DNA from: Chloroflexota bacterium
GTDB taxonomy: Bacteria; Chloroflexota; UBA5177; JANWHV01
Assembly: GCA_025924845.1 (NCBI GenBank)
Contig: JAICHN010000021.1
Span: 1 to 23,522 of the forward strand
DNA: 23,522 nt
Direction: 5' to 3'
The notes under the pieces were generated by a model that saw only the letters and a program-made list of their open reading frames with translations, did not search any database and had not been told where the DNA came from. Position 1 is the stretch's first letter; the number at the start of each line of letters is the position of its first letter. Positions 1-6,688 of this stretch are shown in pieces. The position numbers and the translations under genes were made by a program.

Positions 1-732
1 AACGCCTTTGCCGCCGCCCACATGGGTACGGATACCAGCTCGATGATCGGCGTGTCGCTGCTGGTCCTGCTGCTCGGCACGGGAGCGGGCCTGATTAACG
101 GATTGCTGGTCGCCTTTGGGCGCCTGCAACCGATCGTGGTCACCATTGCCACCCTGACCATCTACCAGGGCATAGCAATCGAGATCATGAACACACCCGG
201 CGGGCTGATTCCACAGTCGATGACCGATCTGTTCTCGGGGACCATTCCCGCCCTTGGCTACCTGCCGAACAGCCTGGTGCTCCTGGCCATCGTGATCGTG
301 TTCTGGCAGATTCTGCGCCGCACGCCGTTCGTGGCCACACTCTACGCGATCGGCAACGACGCTCGCGCCGCGCGCGCCAACGGCGCCGCCATCGTGCGCA
401 CCCGGCTGTGCGCCTTCGCGCTCAGCGGGTTCTTCTCCGGCGCCGCCGGCCTCTATTTCGCCACGGTCAACACGTCCGGTGATCCGATCGCGGGCGACAG
501 TTACACCCTTACCTCGATCGCCGCCGTGGTGTTGGGCGGGATCAGCCTGTTCGGCGGGCGCGGCAGCGCACTGGGCGCTCTGGTCGGCGCCTTCATTCTG
601 AACTTGATTCTCATCGTGCTCTTCTTCACGCCGATCGACCAGGAGTACACCGATCTCTTTCAGGGCCTCTTTCTGATTCTCGCCGTGGTGGCCGGCACCT
701 CGGTGAGCCGTTTGCTGCAACACGGTCGCTGA
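1..732 (+). CDS. Sugar ABC transporter permease, RbsC family (5' partial)
   Basis: This is the membrane subunit of a ribose/galactose-type ABC importer (BPD_transp_2 family), which forms the sugar channel in the inner membrane. The reading frame is open from base 1 (N-A-F-A-A-A-H before the first Met at 22), so the gene starts outside the window and the Met at 22 is internal. About 243 residues are visible, against about 320 for the family. Family signatures seen are NGLLVAFGRLQPIVVTIATL near the visible N-terminus, YAIGNDARAARANG in the middle, and VVLGGISLFGGRGSALGALV before the last helices. The second permease starts 20 bases after the stop, so the two are co-transcribed. The ATPase and binding-protein genes are expected upstream. 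The family call is firm; the substrate is not known. Confidence 0.93.
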   Translation, partial: NAFAAAHMGTDTSSMIGVSLLVLLLGTGAGLINGLLVAFGRLQPIVVTIATLTIYQGIAIEIMNTPGGLIPQSMTDLFSGTIPALGYLPNSLVLLAIVIVFWQILRRTPFVATLYAIGNDARAARANGAAIVRTRLCAFALSGFFSGAAGLYFATVNTSGDPIAGDSYTLTSIAAVVLGGISLFGGRGSALGALVGAFILNLILIVLFFTPIDQEYTDLFQGLFLILAVVAGTSVSRLLQHGR

Positions 733-752
733 ACGGCCGAGGGAGATTGATT

Positions 753-1778
753 GTGGCCACGCCGGGCATGCCTGCTACCACCGACTCCTCGCCGCTCGTG
801 TCGTGGAAGGAGCGGGTGCGGCGCCTCTCGCCGACCATGCGCGCGGTCGCTCTGGCCTACATCGCCGACATCGTGCTGTTCGTGATCGGCGGACTCCACA
901 CTTCCTCATTCGTCCAGTTCAGCAACATAACCAGCCTGCTTCTGCTCTCCTCGTTCGTGGGCATTGCCGCCGCCGGGCAGACCTTCGTGATCCTGATCGG
1001 CGGCATCGATCTTTCCATTCCCTGGGTGCTCAACTCCCTGGCGATCATGCTGACTACGCGCTCGTTGGGACAGGACGGCAACGTCTGGTGGTCCGTGCCG
1101 CTGGTCCTTTTCGCCGGGCTGGCGATTGGGACAGTGAACGCGCTGGGTATCGTGCTGTTTGAGGTGCCGGCGGTGGTGATGACCCTGGGTATGAACGGGA
1201 TCATGCAAGGGGCCACCCTGGGCCTGACCAGCGGTTTCACCTGCCCCCAATGTAATTCGTACGTGCCGCCCGCCGTCCAGAATGCCTTTACCGGCGAACT
1301 GTTCCCCAGCGTGCCGAACGGGCTGCTGGTATGGGGAGTAATCATCATCGCGGTGGGCCTGGTGTTGAGCGTCACCACGCTTGGTCGGCGGATCTACGCG
1401 CTGGGCAACAACGTGATGGCCGCGTACCTGGCCGGGGTGAACACGCGGCGGGTGACGATCATCGTCTACGCGCTCAGCGGTATGTTCGCGGCGATCGCCG
1501 GCATCGCCCTGGCCGCCTTCGGCAGCCAGGCCACCCTGGCCATGGGCGACCCCTATTTGTTCGCCAGCATCTCGGCCGTGGTGATCGGCGGCGCCAGCAT
1601 CCTGGGCGGGCGCGGCATGTATTGGGGCACCGTGGCGGGGGCAATTTTCATCACCGTATTGCCGGCCATCCTCGTGCAATACCAGCCGCCGAATCCGGAC
1701 GCGGTGCGCAAAATCGCCGACGGGGTGGTGATCCTGGTGGCCCTCCTGCTGTATGGCCGTGAGGCGCGCGAGACGTAG
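753..1778 (+). CDS. Second sugar ABC transporter permease, RbsC family
   Basis: This is a 341-residue permease of the same BPD_transp_2 family as its upstream neighbour, but clearly diverged from it. I chose the GTG start at 753 because a GGGAG ribosome site at 741-745 lies 7 nt before it; the in-frame TTG at 747 is too close to that site. Family signatures include IDLSIPWVLNSLAIM early, YALGNNVMAAYLAGVN in the middle and AVVIGGASILGGRGMYWGTV near the C-terminus. About nine hydrophobic segments are visible. An unusual loop carries two cysteines (TCPQCNSYVPP). Tandem permeases of this type occur in importers such as E. coli YtfT/YjfF for galactofuranose, where they are thought to form a heterodimer. 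This appears to be the last gene of its operon. Confidence 0.93.
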   Translation: MATPGMPATTDSSPLVSWKERVRRLSPTMRAVALAYIADIVLFVIGGLHTSSFVQFSNITSLLLLSSFVGIAAAGQTFVILIGGIDLSIPWVLNSLAIMLTTRSLGQDGNVWWSVPLVLFAGLAIGTVNALGIVLFEVPAVVMTLGMNGIMQGATLGLTSGFTCPQCNSYVPPAVQNAFTGELFPSVPNGLLVWGVIIIAVGLVLSVTTLGRRIYALGNNVMAAYLAGVNTRRVTIIVYALSGMFAAIAGIALAAFGSQATLAMGDPYLFASISAVVIGGASILGGRGMYWGTVAGAIFITVLPAILVQYQPPNPDAVRKIADGVVILVALLLYGREARET

Positions 1779-2110
1779 GGGGCGACGGGGGCAAGGGGCC
1801 CGCGAATGCGTTCGCATGGGTGGGAAGAACGGCTGCGGCCGGGTGGGGCGCGACAATCAAATAGGACGAAAAAACCGCGCGCCAACGTCTTACGGCAGCA
1901 GATGGCATCCAGACGGCCGGCATCCGTATGAGCTGATGGACCCGGGGAAGACAATGGCAAGGATAGCGAGCACTACGGGCACCAGGTGCTCTACCTTCCA
2001 TGTCTGGACATGGTAAGGGTAACACGCCTGGTCGCCCCGCCCTCCACCTGGGCGTCGGCCAGACGACAAACGGTCAACTGGGCTACGTTCCTGGATTCGG
2101 TGAACGTGAA
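1779..2110. other. Intergenic region, no gene recognised
   Basis: No convincing coding sequence is seen here. The frames that stay open are rich in arginine and proline and have no ribosome site. The stretch contains a small palindrome at 1802-1817 and a near-perfect inverted repeat at 1998-2013. It lies downstream of the permease operon and downstream of the minus-strand genes. Confidence 0.5.
1998..2013. repeat. Short inverted repeat CCATGTC-TG-GACATGG
   Basis: Two perfect 7-base arms are separated by two bases. The symmetry continues imperfectly outward (TACC.TT on the left, AA.GGTA on the right). It could be a regulator site or a weak hairpin between convergent transcripts. No partner gene shows which. 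Confidence 0.4.
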
Positions 2111-2140
2111 GGAGGGACGTGCCGCGCGGCACGCCCCTCC
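2111..2140 (-). terminator. Terminator-like hairpin
   Basis: The arms are GGAGGG-A-CGTGCCGC at 2111-2125 and GCGGCACG-C-CCCTCC at 2126-2140. The single mismatch is A/C on the plus strand but a G-U pair in minus-strand RNA, so the fully paired 15-bp stem forms only in minus-strand transcripts. The stem is continuous, so a four-base CGCG loop is expected. It is followed on the minus strand by a weak TTCACGTT stretch, not a clean T-run. It lies 20 nt after the stop of the relic at 2161-2298 and beyond the gene at 2299-2739. Confidence 0.6.
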
Positions 2141-2160
2141 CGTCGGCTGCACTCTTGCTG

Positions 2161-2298
2161 CTAGCTGAGGTTGAAGTCGGCCGGGAAGACCTGACCGCAA
2201 TCCAGGGTCACGAACAGAGTATTGCAGCCCGACCCCGGCGTGGCCCAGTTATAGATGAACCGGATGGCCGCGCTGTGGTAGTGCGTGCCGGCCCACCC
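2161..2298 (-). pseudogene. Orphan C-terminal coding relic, about 45 codons
   Basis: On the minus strand, directly after and in frame with the stop of the membrane-protein gene at 2299-2739, 45 sense codons run to a TAG at 2161-2163. The peptide reads like a real protein end: it includes [14 protein letters not shown] and [15 protein letters not shown], with two cysteines and aromatic residues rather than the Arg/Pro-rich composition of chance frames here. It has no start codon or ribosome site of its own. The membrane protein looks complete without it, so I read this as the 3' remnant of another, possibly secreted, gene whose 5' part is gone. Chance or a readthrough extension remain possible. 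Confidence 0.45.
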
Positions 2299-2739
2299 CT
2301 ATGCCGGCAGCGCCCTGTATGCCGCCCCGGCAACCACACCGCCCGCACCGTAGAGGGCCACGGTCATTGCCCTGGTCGCCAGGCCGCGATCGGTGGGCTG
2401 TGTACTTAGACCCAGCGGCCCCGGCAGGTAGACCGCACCCAGGCCGGCCGCGAGACCGAGCGCCGCTCCCGCGGCGAGTTTCCGATCACCGGGTGCAGTG
2501 CCGAGCAGAGCGAAGTAGCCGCTGTTGGAGACTAGATCTCCTGCTAAGGTCATTCCGTAGAGAGTGCCGTGGTCGGGGACATCTGTGCCTACCGCTTTCA
2601 GCAGGTGCGCGAGCGCCTGCATGCCGAGTAGATCGACACGGGGCGCCTCCCGGGTGACCCGCCGCACGATCTCGTGCAGAACATTGGTGGTCACGGCGCC
2701 GATGGCGCCGGCCGCGACCGCTTTGCTCAAGGGTTTCAT
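2299..2739 (-). CDS. Small predicted membrane protein of unknown function
   Basis: This encodes a 146-residue hydrophobic protein. The ATG at 2737-2739 has a strong AAGGAGAT ribosome site 7 nt upstream. The N-terminus (MKPLSKAVAAGAIGAVTTNVLHE) is a hydrophobic stretch behind a short basic head. The middle carries a conserved-looking APRVDLLGMQALAHLL segment. The C-terminal half has glycine-rich helices (AAGAALGLAAGLGAVYLPGP and VALYGAGGVVAGAAY). I recall similar uncharacterised proteins with the same order of an LPGP...PT segment followed by a final glycine-rich helix, but cannot assign a function. It lies downstream of the S53 protease gene on the same strand, with a hairpin between the two. 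Confidence 0.75.
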   Translation of the reverse strand: MKPLSKAVAAGAIGAVTTNVLHEIVRRVTREAPRVDLLGMQALAHLLKAVGTDVPDHGTLYGMTLAGDLVSNSGYFALLGTAPGDRKLAAGAALGLAAGLGAVYLPGPLGLSTQPTDRGLATRAMTVALYGAGGVVAGAAYRALPA

Positions 2740-2817
2740 GCTTCATCTCCTTACTATATGAACAAGCTGCTCGGTGGTCGTCATAATGCAGGCTGCTCAG
2801 TACCAACATATGGTCCA

Positions 2818-2833
2818 GGCAGGCGCGCCTGCC
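2818..2833 (-). terminator. Perfect 16-bp palindrome after the protease gene
   Basis: GGCAGGCGCGCCTGCC is a perfect palindrome starting about 9 nt after the stop of the S53 gene on the minus strand. It can form a GC-rich hairpin in the transcript. There is no T-run, so it could be a weak terminator, a 3'-end stabiliser or a protein site. Confidence 0.45.
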
Positions 2834-2842
2834 CGGCATGGA

Positions 2843-4003
2843 TCAGGGGGTCAGCGCCGCGACCAGGGCATTGGCATCGGGCGAGCCCCAGCCGGTGACG
2901 GCGTCCCAGCCGGACCCAGCCTGGTAGGCGCCGTTGTCGCCTTGCGTGACGTCGTGAAAGATGGTCGAGCGGTGCGGGCCGTTGGCCAGGCCGTAGAGCA
3001 ACGGGTTCGGCCAACTCAGCCCGCCCTTTCCACGCAGGCGGTGGTACTGGTCCGCCAGTGCCCAGATCGCGGCCCAGCAGGGGGCGCCCAGGCTGGTGCC
3101 GCCCACCGTCGCCCATTGCCCTTGCAGGTAGACCGGGACTCCAGAGCGCGGATCGGCGTCGAAGCTCACGTCGGGCACGCTGCGATAGCTGCCGAACGAC
3201 GCGGAGCCGGTTTGCCAGTCCGGCCGGCTGAAGTCCTTGGAGATCCCGCCGCCGCTACCCGGCCAGGCGATCTCGCCCGCGTAGCTCCCGTCCGCATTGA
3301 GCCGCAGCCGCGTCCCGCCCACGCCGGTGACGTAAGGATCGGACGCGGGGTAGACGGTGCCCACCTTCCGGCTGGTCTGGCAGGCGCGGTCGCCGTAGTC
3401 GCCCGAGGCTGCGAAGAGGGCTACACCCTTCTGGGCCGCGGACCGCAGGGCGCCGTGCAGGTGGATCATCGACCAGAAGGTGGAACACAGGATACTGCCG
3501 GTGCCGCGCAGCGAGAGGCTGATCACTCCGGCGCCGCCGGCGACCGCCGCCGTGACCGCCTCGGCCAGGTGCGAGGAGTAACCCTGGAAGTCGCCGGAGC
3601 GCACCACCTCGTAGACCTGCAGGCCGGCGTCAGGGGCGATGGCATGCGCGTACTCCAGGTCCATGGTTGTCTCGGCGCCGGGGGCCAGCCCACCGTTCGT
3701 CCCCCCCGGCACGAAGACCTGCACGTGGGCGGGTGCCAGTTGAAAGGTGTGATCGAAGTAGTCGAGATCGCGCTGGTCGACGCCGTCCACTTCGATGAAG
3801 GCGATGGTCTCACCGTGGCCGCGCACCCCATGTGCGTGCAGGGGAACGACATCGTAGGCGCGGAGCAGCGCCGAAGGCGCCAGACCGGGCGGCTCCGCCT
3901 GAGCATGCACGGCAGCCGGTGCGGCGCGGCCAGGCAGCACGATGGCGGCGATCAAGGCCATGGCAACAAGCGGATGCCGCAGGGGTCGACTGGTAGGGTG
4001 CAT
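2843..4003 (-). CDS. Secreted S53 (sedolisin/kumamolisin) serine-carboxyl peptidase
   Basis: This 386-residue protein is predicted to be an exported endopeptidase of the S53 family, which usually works at acid pH. A basic N-terminus and hydrophobic core (residues 12-30) followed by a likely cut after VHA form a signal peptide. Catalytic residues are visible: Glu111 and Asp115 in AETTMDLEYA, Asp202 in ASGDYGD, and Ser304 in GGTSLGAP. The calcium-binding end (DVTQGDNGAY at 351-360, then GWDAVTGWGSPD) is present. AGGAGG lies 4 nt before the ATG. The catalytic domain starts about residue 45 (LLRAYDVVPLHAHGV), so the roughly 180-residue activation prodomain of typical sedolisins is missing. The family call is firm; activity at acid pH is inferred from the family. 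Confidence 0.95.
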   Translation of the reverse strand: MHPTSRPLRHPLVAMALIAAIVLPGRAAPAAVHAQAEPPGLAPSALLRAYDVVPLHAHGVRGHGETIAFIEVDGVDQRDLDYFDHTFQLAPAHVQVFVPGGTNGGLAPGAETTMDLEYAHAIAPDAGLQVYEVVRSGDFQGYSSHLAEAVTAAVAGGAGVISLSLRGTGSILCSTFWSMIHLHGALRSAAQKGVALFAASGDYGDRACQTSRKVGTVYPASDPYVTGVGGTRLRLNADGSYAGEIAWPGSGGGISKDFSRPDWQTGSASFGSYRSVPDVSFDADPRSGVPVYLQGQWATVGGTSLGAPCWAAIWALADQYHRLRGKGGLSWPNPLLYGLANGPHRSTIFHDVTQGDNGAYQAGSGWDAVTGWGSPDANALVAALTP

Positions 4004-4127
4004 GGGTCCTCCTGGCTCTCGGGTGACATGGGGAATCCTCTACTCTATGTCATATCAGTCCCGACTTTAGCGTGCCAGGGGTCACTCCTTGCCTGCCGTG
4101 GTGAACCGTGACAAGCGTCAGATCTGA

Positions 4128-4349
4128 GACGGGCCCTGCCGGTGCGGCCACGCCGCCAGGCGCTTCTTCACCCGGGCGCTGGTGGTCGTCGTGGGGCACG
4201 CGCCCGTGAAGGGGACGGCCGCCGGGCACGATACCTCCTCCCGCGCCTTCCGCGAGACGCGGGGCGGAGGGGTCGCGCATCGCTGCAATCGGTCCTTGAA
4301 CAACCAGGACCACTGGGGCATCAAGCAGCGGTATTACCCCATGTGCTGA
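4128..4349 (+). pseudogene. Degraded IS6-like transposase relic (catalytic-domain fragment)
   Basis: One plus-strand frame, entered after a stop at 4125-4127 and ended by TGA at 4347-4349, gives a peptide with AARRFFTRALVVVVGHAPVK and, further on, HRCNRSLNNQDHWGIKQRYY followed by Pro-Met. I recognise the order ARRFF, GHAPVK, then NN-x-DH-x-x-x-K-x-R-x-x-PM from DDE transposases of the IS6 group, in which the D-H and K residues lie around the catalytic Glu region. Start, helix-turn-helix part and most of the DDE core are absent, and no terminal inverted repeats were found. Decayed coding sequence may continue in shifted frames to about 4440. It is inactive. Confidence 0.65.
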
Positions 4350-4894
4350 ATTTATCGGCAGGTGCAGCATTCTCGGCATTCACCAAAGACGTCGCAACCC
4401 CAACCGGGTCATTGTGGCAAACCCTGCTGCCTGCTATGGTTGATCCACGGCGCCCTCACCGGCACCGCGGAAACGAGAGCGAGATGTACGATGCGTCGTG
4501 GACGGGGACCACAGGGCGACGGTTTGACCTGCTGCTGCGCAATACGCAGCGAGGTCTGATCCGCAAAGGCATAAAGGACGACGAGGCTATTGCCCCGCTA
4601 GGTGACCGAGAGTTATGCCGCCTAGCCTTCATCGGGCCGGTCGGGCGTCAAGATATACGGCGGCACTTTCCTAAGCGGTAGGATGGAGAGATCCTCCCTG
4701 CCGCGCGTACACACGGCCTGCCCGCCTCCCGCAACGCAGCGACCCCGCGGGGAATCGAGCCTCGGCTTGATGGGGGTGGTAGGGGCCCAAATTCCCGTTC
4801 GCGTCAGAATATACAGCGAGCGTGGTTACAACGATCTCATATGACATCTTCCAGGAACTTCAATAGAAGTTCGTCCTGCGCCGCACCCCGGGGG

Positions 4895-4927
4895 CCTAGA
4901 CGCGGGCCCTCACAACTCGCGCCTAGG
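4895..4927 (-). repeat. Imperfect hairpin with 10-base arms
   Basis: CCTAGACGCG (4895-4904) and CGCGCCTAGG (4918-4927) are inverted repeats with one mismatch and a 13-base loop. The mismatch is A/C on the plus strand but a G-U pair in minus-strand RNA, so it pairs better in that direction. No minus-strand gene is known upstream of it nearby. Confidence 0.35.
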
Positions 4928-5089
4928 CGAGACCATCATAGCCCGGAGCGTTCGGCGTACCGATCACCCGAATAGGTGGGGACGATCGGTGATTCGATGC
5001 GGGACCGGAGCGGCAGCCGAAAACCCGGAGCGGGCACAAGGCACCTTCCGCCATACCACCGGCAGGGAACACCTTTACCAGTAGCGGGC

Positions 5090-5110
5090 CAAGGTCTTAA
5101 CCGGACCTTG
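5090..5110 (+). promoter_or_regulatory. Stem-loop upstream of response regulator gene
   Basis: CAAGGTC (5090-5096) and GACCTTG (5104-5110) are perfect 7-base arms around a 7-base loop, TTAACCG. The element ends 59 nt before the start codon at 5170 and could be an operator or a leader RNA hairpin. A TTGACC hexamer at 5108-5113 resembles a -35 box, but I see no good -10 at the right distance. Confidence 0.35.
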
Positions 5111-5169
5111 ACCGGCAACCCGTAGAGTAAGAGTGATCGCCGGGTAAACCATGGAAGGAGGATGGGATT

Positions 5170-5640
5170 ATGGTACAGCGGACCGGGCAGGTCTGGGCAA
5201 GGGCGCTCGATGTGGCCGACGAGGGCGACGAGGCCGTGCAAGAAGTCTCGGTTGAGGCGGACCGGCCGACCATTTTGGTGGTGGAGGATAACCCCGCCTT
5301 GTTGACGGTGCTGGGTATGCTGCTCGAATTTGAGCAGTACCACTTCGCCCTCATGGCGGATGGGCAGGAGGCGCTGGACTGGCTGGCATGCCGGCGGCCG
5401 GCTCTGGTGATCCTCGACTGGATCCTCCCGACAGCGGGGGGTTCCCTCGTGCTTGACGCTGTCCGCGCCCTCTATGGCCCCCAGGTGCCGGTCCTGGTGC
5501 TCTCGGCCGTGGCAGGCGCCGGGGAAGCACGGGAGGCCGGCGCGGATGGCTACCTCCGCAAACCCTACGCCGTTGAGCAGTTAGTCGACACGATCCACCA
5601 CCTACTCCGCGGCCAAACTCACCCCAGCGCCGATCCATGA
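5170..5640 (+). CDS. Single-domain response regulator (CheY-like receiver)
   Basis: This 156-residue protein is a cytoplasmic phosphorylation switch with one receiver domain (about residues 33-147) and no output domain. The receiver residues are all present: acidic pocket Glu39-Asp40 (VVEDN), phospho-acceptor Asp83 (VILDWILP), the Ser112 switch (VLVLSA) and Lys131 (YLRKPY). A 30-residue acidic N-terminal extension precedes the domain. The ATG at 5170 has GGAGG 8 nt upstream. No histidine kinase or target gene is adjacent, so it is an orphan here and would act by protein contact or as a phosphate relay. The next gene is convergent. Confidence 0.93.
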   Translation: MVQRTGQVWARALDVADEGDEAVQEVSVEADRPTILVVEDNPALLTVLGMLLEFEQYHFALMADGQEALDWLACRRPALVILDWILPTAGGSLVLDAVRALYGPQVPVLVLSAVAGAGEAREAGADGYLRKPYAVEQLVDTIHHLLRGQTHPSADP

Positions 5641-5657
5641 CCGTCCCGCACGGACGG
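5641..5657. terminator. Hairpin directly after the response regulator stop codon
   Basis: CCGTCC (5641-5646) and GGACGG (5652-5657) pair around a 5-base loop immediately after the TGA. It sits in the 33-base gap between two convergent genes and could end transcription from either side. There is no T-run, so the call is tentative. Confidence 0.4.
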
Positions 5658-5673
5658 GGAGGGCGCGGCTACG

Positions 5674-6483
5674 TTACCGACGGGCGATGGTGATGATCTC
5701 CGGGCTTGCGTCGATAAGCGGTTGCCCAGTCCAGTCCCCGAACTGCTCCTCGATGGTTAGGCCGGCATCACCCAGCAAGGAGGACAGCGTCGCCGCGTCG
5801 AGGAACCGCAGCATGCCCCAACTCGTCCGTGGGCGGTCCCACCCGGGGCTGGTATATGTGCCGGCGCTACGCACGATGCCGGGCTCCACCGGCGCCCACA
5901 CCTGGGACTCGCACTGCACCATGGCGCCGTCAGCGTCGGTCACTTCGGCCGTGTACTCGGTCGCCCACTGCTCCCACCCGCGGACCAGCGGATTGCGCGT
6001 CTCGAAGGCGAAGCGGCCGTCGTCGGTGAGGGCCGACCGGATCGCGGCGAACGCGGCGCCGATCTCGTCGTCCTCGAGCAGTTCCTGGAAGGCATGACCG
6101 GTCATGACGACCAGGTCGAACTCGCGGTCCCAGCCGACCGACGAGAGGTCGCCCAGAACCCACTCGATGTCCGCGCGTACACGCGCCTGGTGGAGCATGC
6201 CGGGGGCCGGGTCAAGCCCGCATAGCCGCCCGGTATGACCAGCCTCCCGCGCGCGGCGCAAGAGCGCACCCGTCCCGCACCCAACATCCAACACGGACCG
6301 TGCGGCCATGATCAGCGGCAGGTAGAAGGCGAAGTCGTCTCGCTGCTCCGGCGGATAGAATACGTCGTACAAGGCGGCGAGACGATCGTCGGTGAAGTCA
6401 AGATTGTAGTCGGGGGATCCGCGTTCCATCATCTTCCCAATACATCCGCACAGCCTAAGCGGCTCGGCCGTCGGGCTGGGCAT
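5674..6483 (-). CDS. Class I SAM-dependent methyltransferase
   Basis: This cytoplasmic methyltransferase of up to 269 residues has a Rossmann-like SAM-binding fold. SAM motif I is VLDVGCGTGALL (64-75). The acidic residue at the end of strand 2 is Asp91 (LCGLDPAPGM). VLGDLSS (109-115) fits motif II, and FDLVVMTGHAFQEL fits the region after strand 4. The substrate cannot be told. The start is uncertain: ATG at 6483 has GAGGG 5 nt upstream, but the conserved-looking part begins at the ATG pair at 6432/6429 (MERGSPDYNLDFTDDRLAAL), so the protein may be 251 residues. It diverges from the acetyltransferase gene across about 200 bases. Confidence 0.88.
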   Translation of the reverse strand: MPSPTAEPLRLCGCIGKMMERGSPDYNLDFTDDRLAALYDVFYPPEQRDDFAFYLPLIMAARSVLDVGCGTGALLRRAREAGHTGRLCGLDPAPGMLHQARVRADIEWVLGDLSSVGWDREFDLVVMTGHAFQELLEDDEIGAAFAAIRSALTDDGRFAFETRNPLVRGWEQWATEYTAEVTDADGAMVQCESQVWAPVEPGIVRSAGTYTSPGWDRPRTSWGMLRFLDAATLSSLLGDAGLTIEEQFGDWTGQPLIDASPEIITIARR

Positions 6484-6523
6484 ACCCGCCCTCTGCCTGG
6501 TGGGCGCTCCGCAACGTGTTATG

Positions 6524-6612
6524 GCCGGTTGGAGTATACCGTATCCTGAGATGAACTACGGACCATCGTGGGACATAGTTACTGGGTACATAGAATGGCG
6601 TCCCCAACCGGC
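6524..6612. repeat. Paired 9-base inverted sites in a divergent intergenic region
   Basis: GCCGGTTGG (6524-6532) and its exact reverse complement CCAACCGGC (6604-6612) lie 71 bases apart between the methyltransferase gene and the acetyltransferase gene, which are transcribed away from each other. Such paired sites are often bound by a regulator. No promoter boxes of good quality were recognised beside them. Confidence 0.35.
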
Positions 6613-6688
6613 AGTAGCTATTCCTGCTCACGTCTCCAGGGCATGGGCGGACCGTAACCACAGCCATAGCCTGCGGAGGAGGTACGTT

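Larger units (their letters stand above)
4350..5169. other. Gene-poor region with short repeats
   Basis: About 820 bases have no recognisable gene. A plus-strand frame stays open to 4681, but its product is Arg-rich, resembles nothing known to me and runs into the transposase relic region in another frame, so I do not call it. The stretch contains an imperfect hairpin at 4895-4927, three copies of CCGGAGCG (4943-4950, 5005-5012, 5025-5032) and a 7-bp stem-loop at 5090-5110. The last 150 bases probably hold the control region of the response regulator gene. Confidence 0.5.

Noticed and set aside
906..1856. Long minus-strand open frame opposite the second permease gene
   Set aside because: The product is rich in His, Arg, Pro and Gln without motifs; it is the antisense shadow of a clear transporter gene in GC-rich DNA.
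1890..2132. 80-codon minus-strand frame with a hydrophobic stretch (VPVVLAILAIVFPG)
   Set aside because: It crosses the terminator-like hairpin, has no ribosome site and its ends are non-protein-like.
2774..4111. 445-codon plus-strand frame opposite the S53 protease
   Set aside because: The protease on the other strand has signal peptide, catalytic residues and ribosome site; the plus frame has none and is Arg/Gly/Val-rich.
4142..4681. 179-codon plus-strand frame
   Set aside because: Its first part overlaps the transposase relic in another frame, it has no ribosome site, and the rest resembles nothing. It may contain more decayed sequence but is not called as a gene.
5090..5130. TTGACC as a sigma-70 promoter for the response regulator gene
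   Set aside because: No acceptable -10 hexamer at 16-18 bases; the best downstream match is at the wrong distance.
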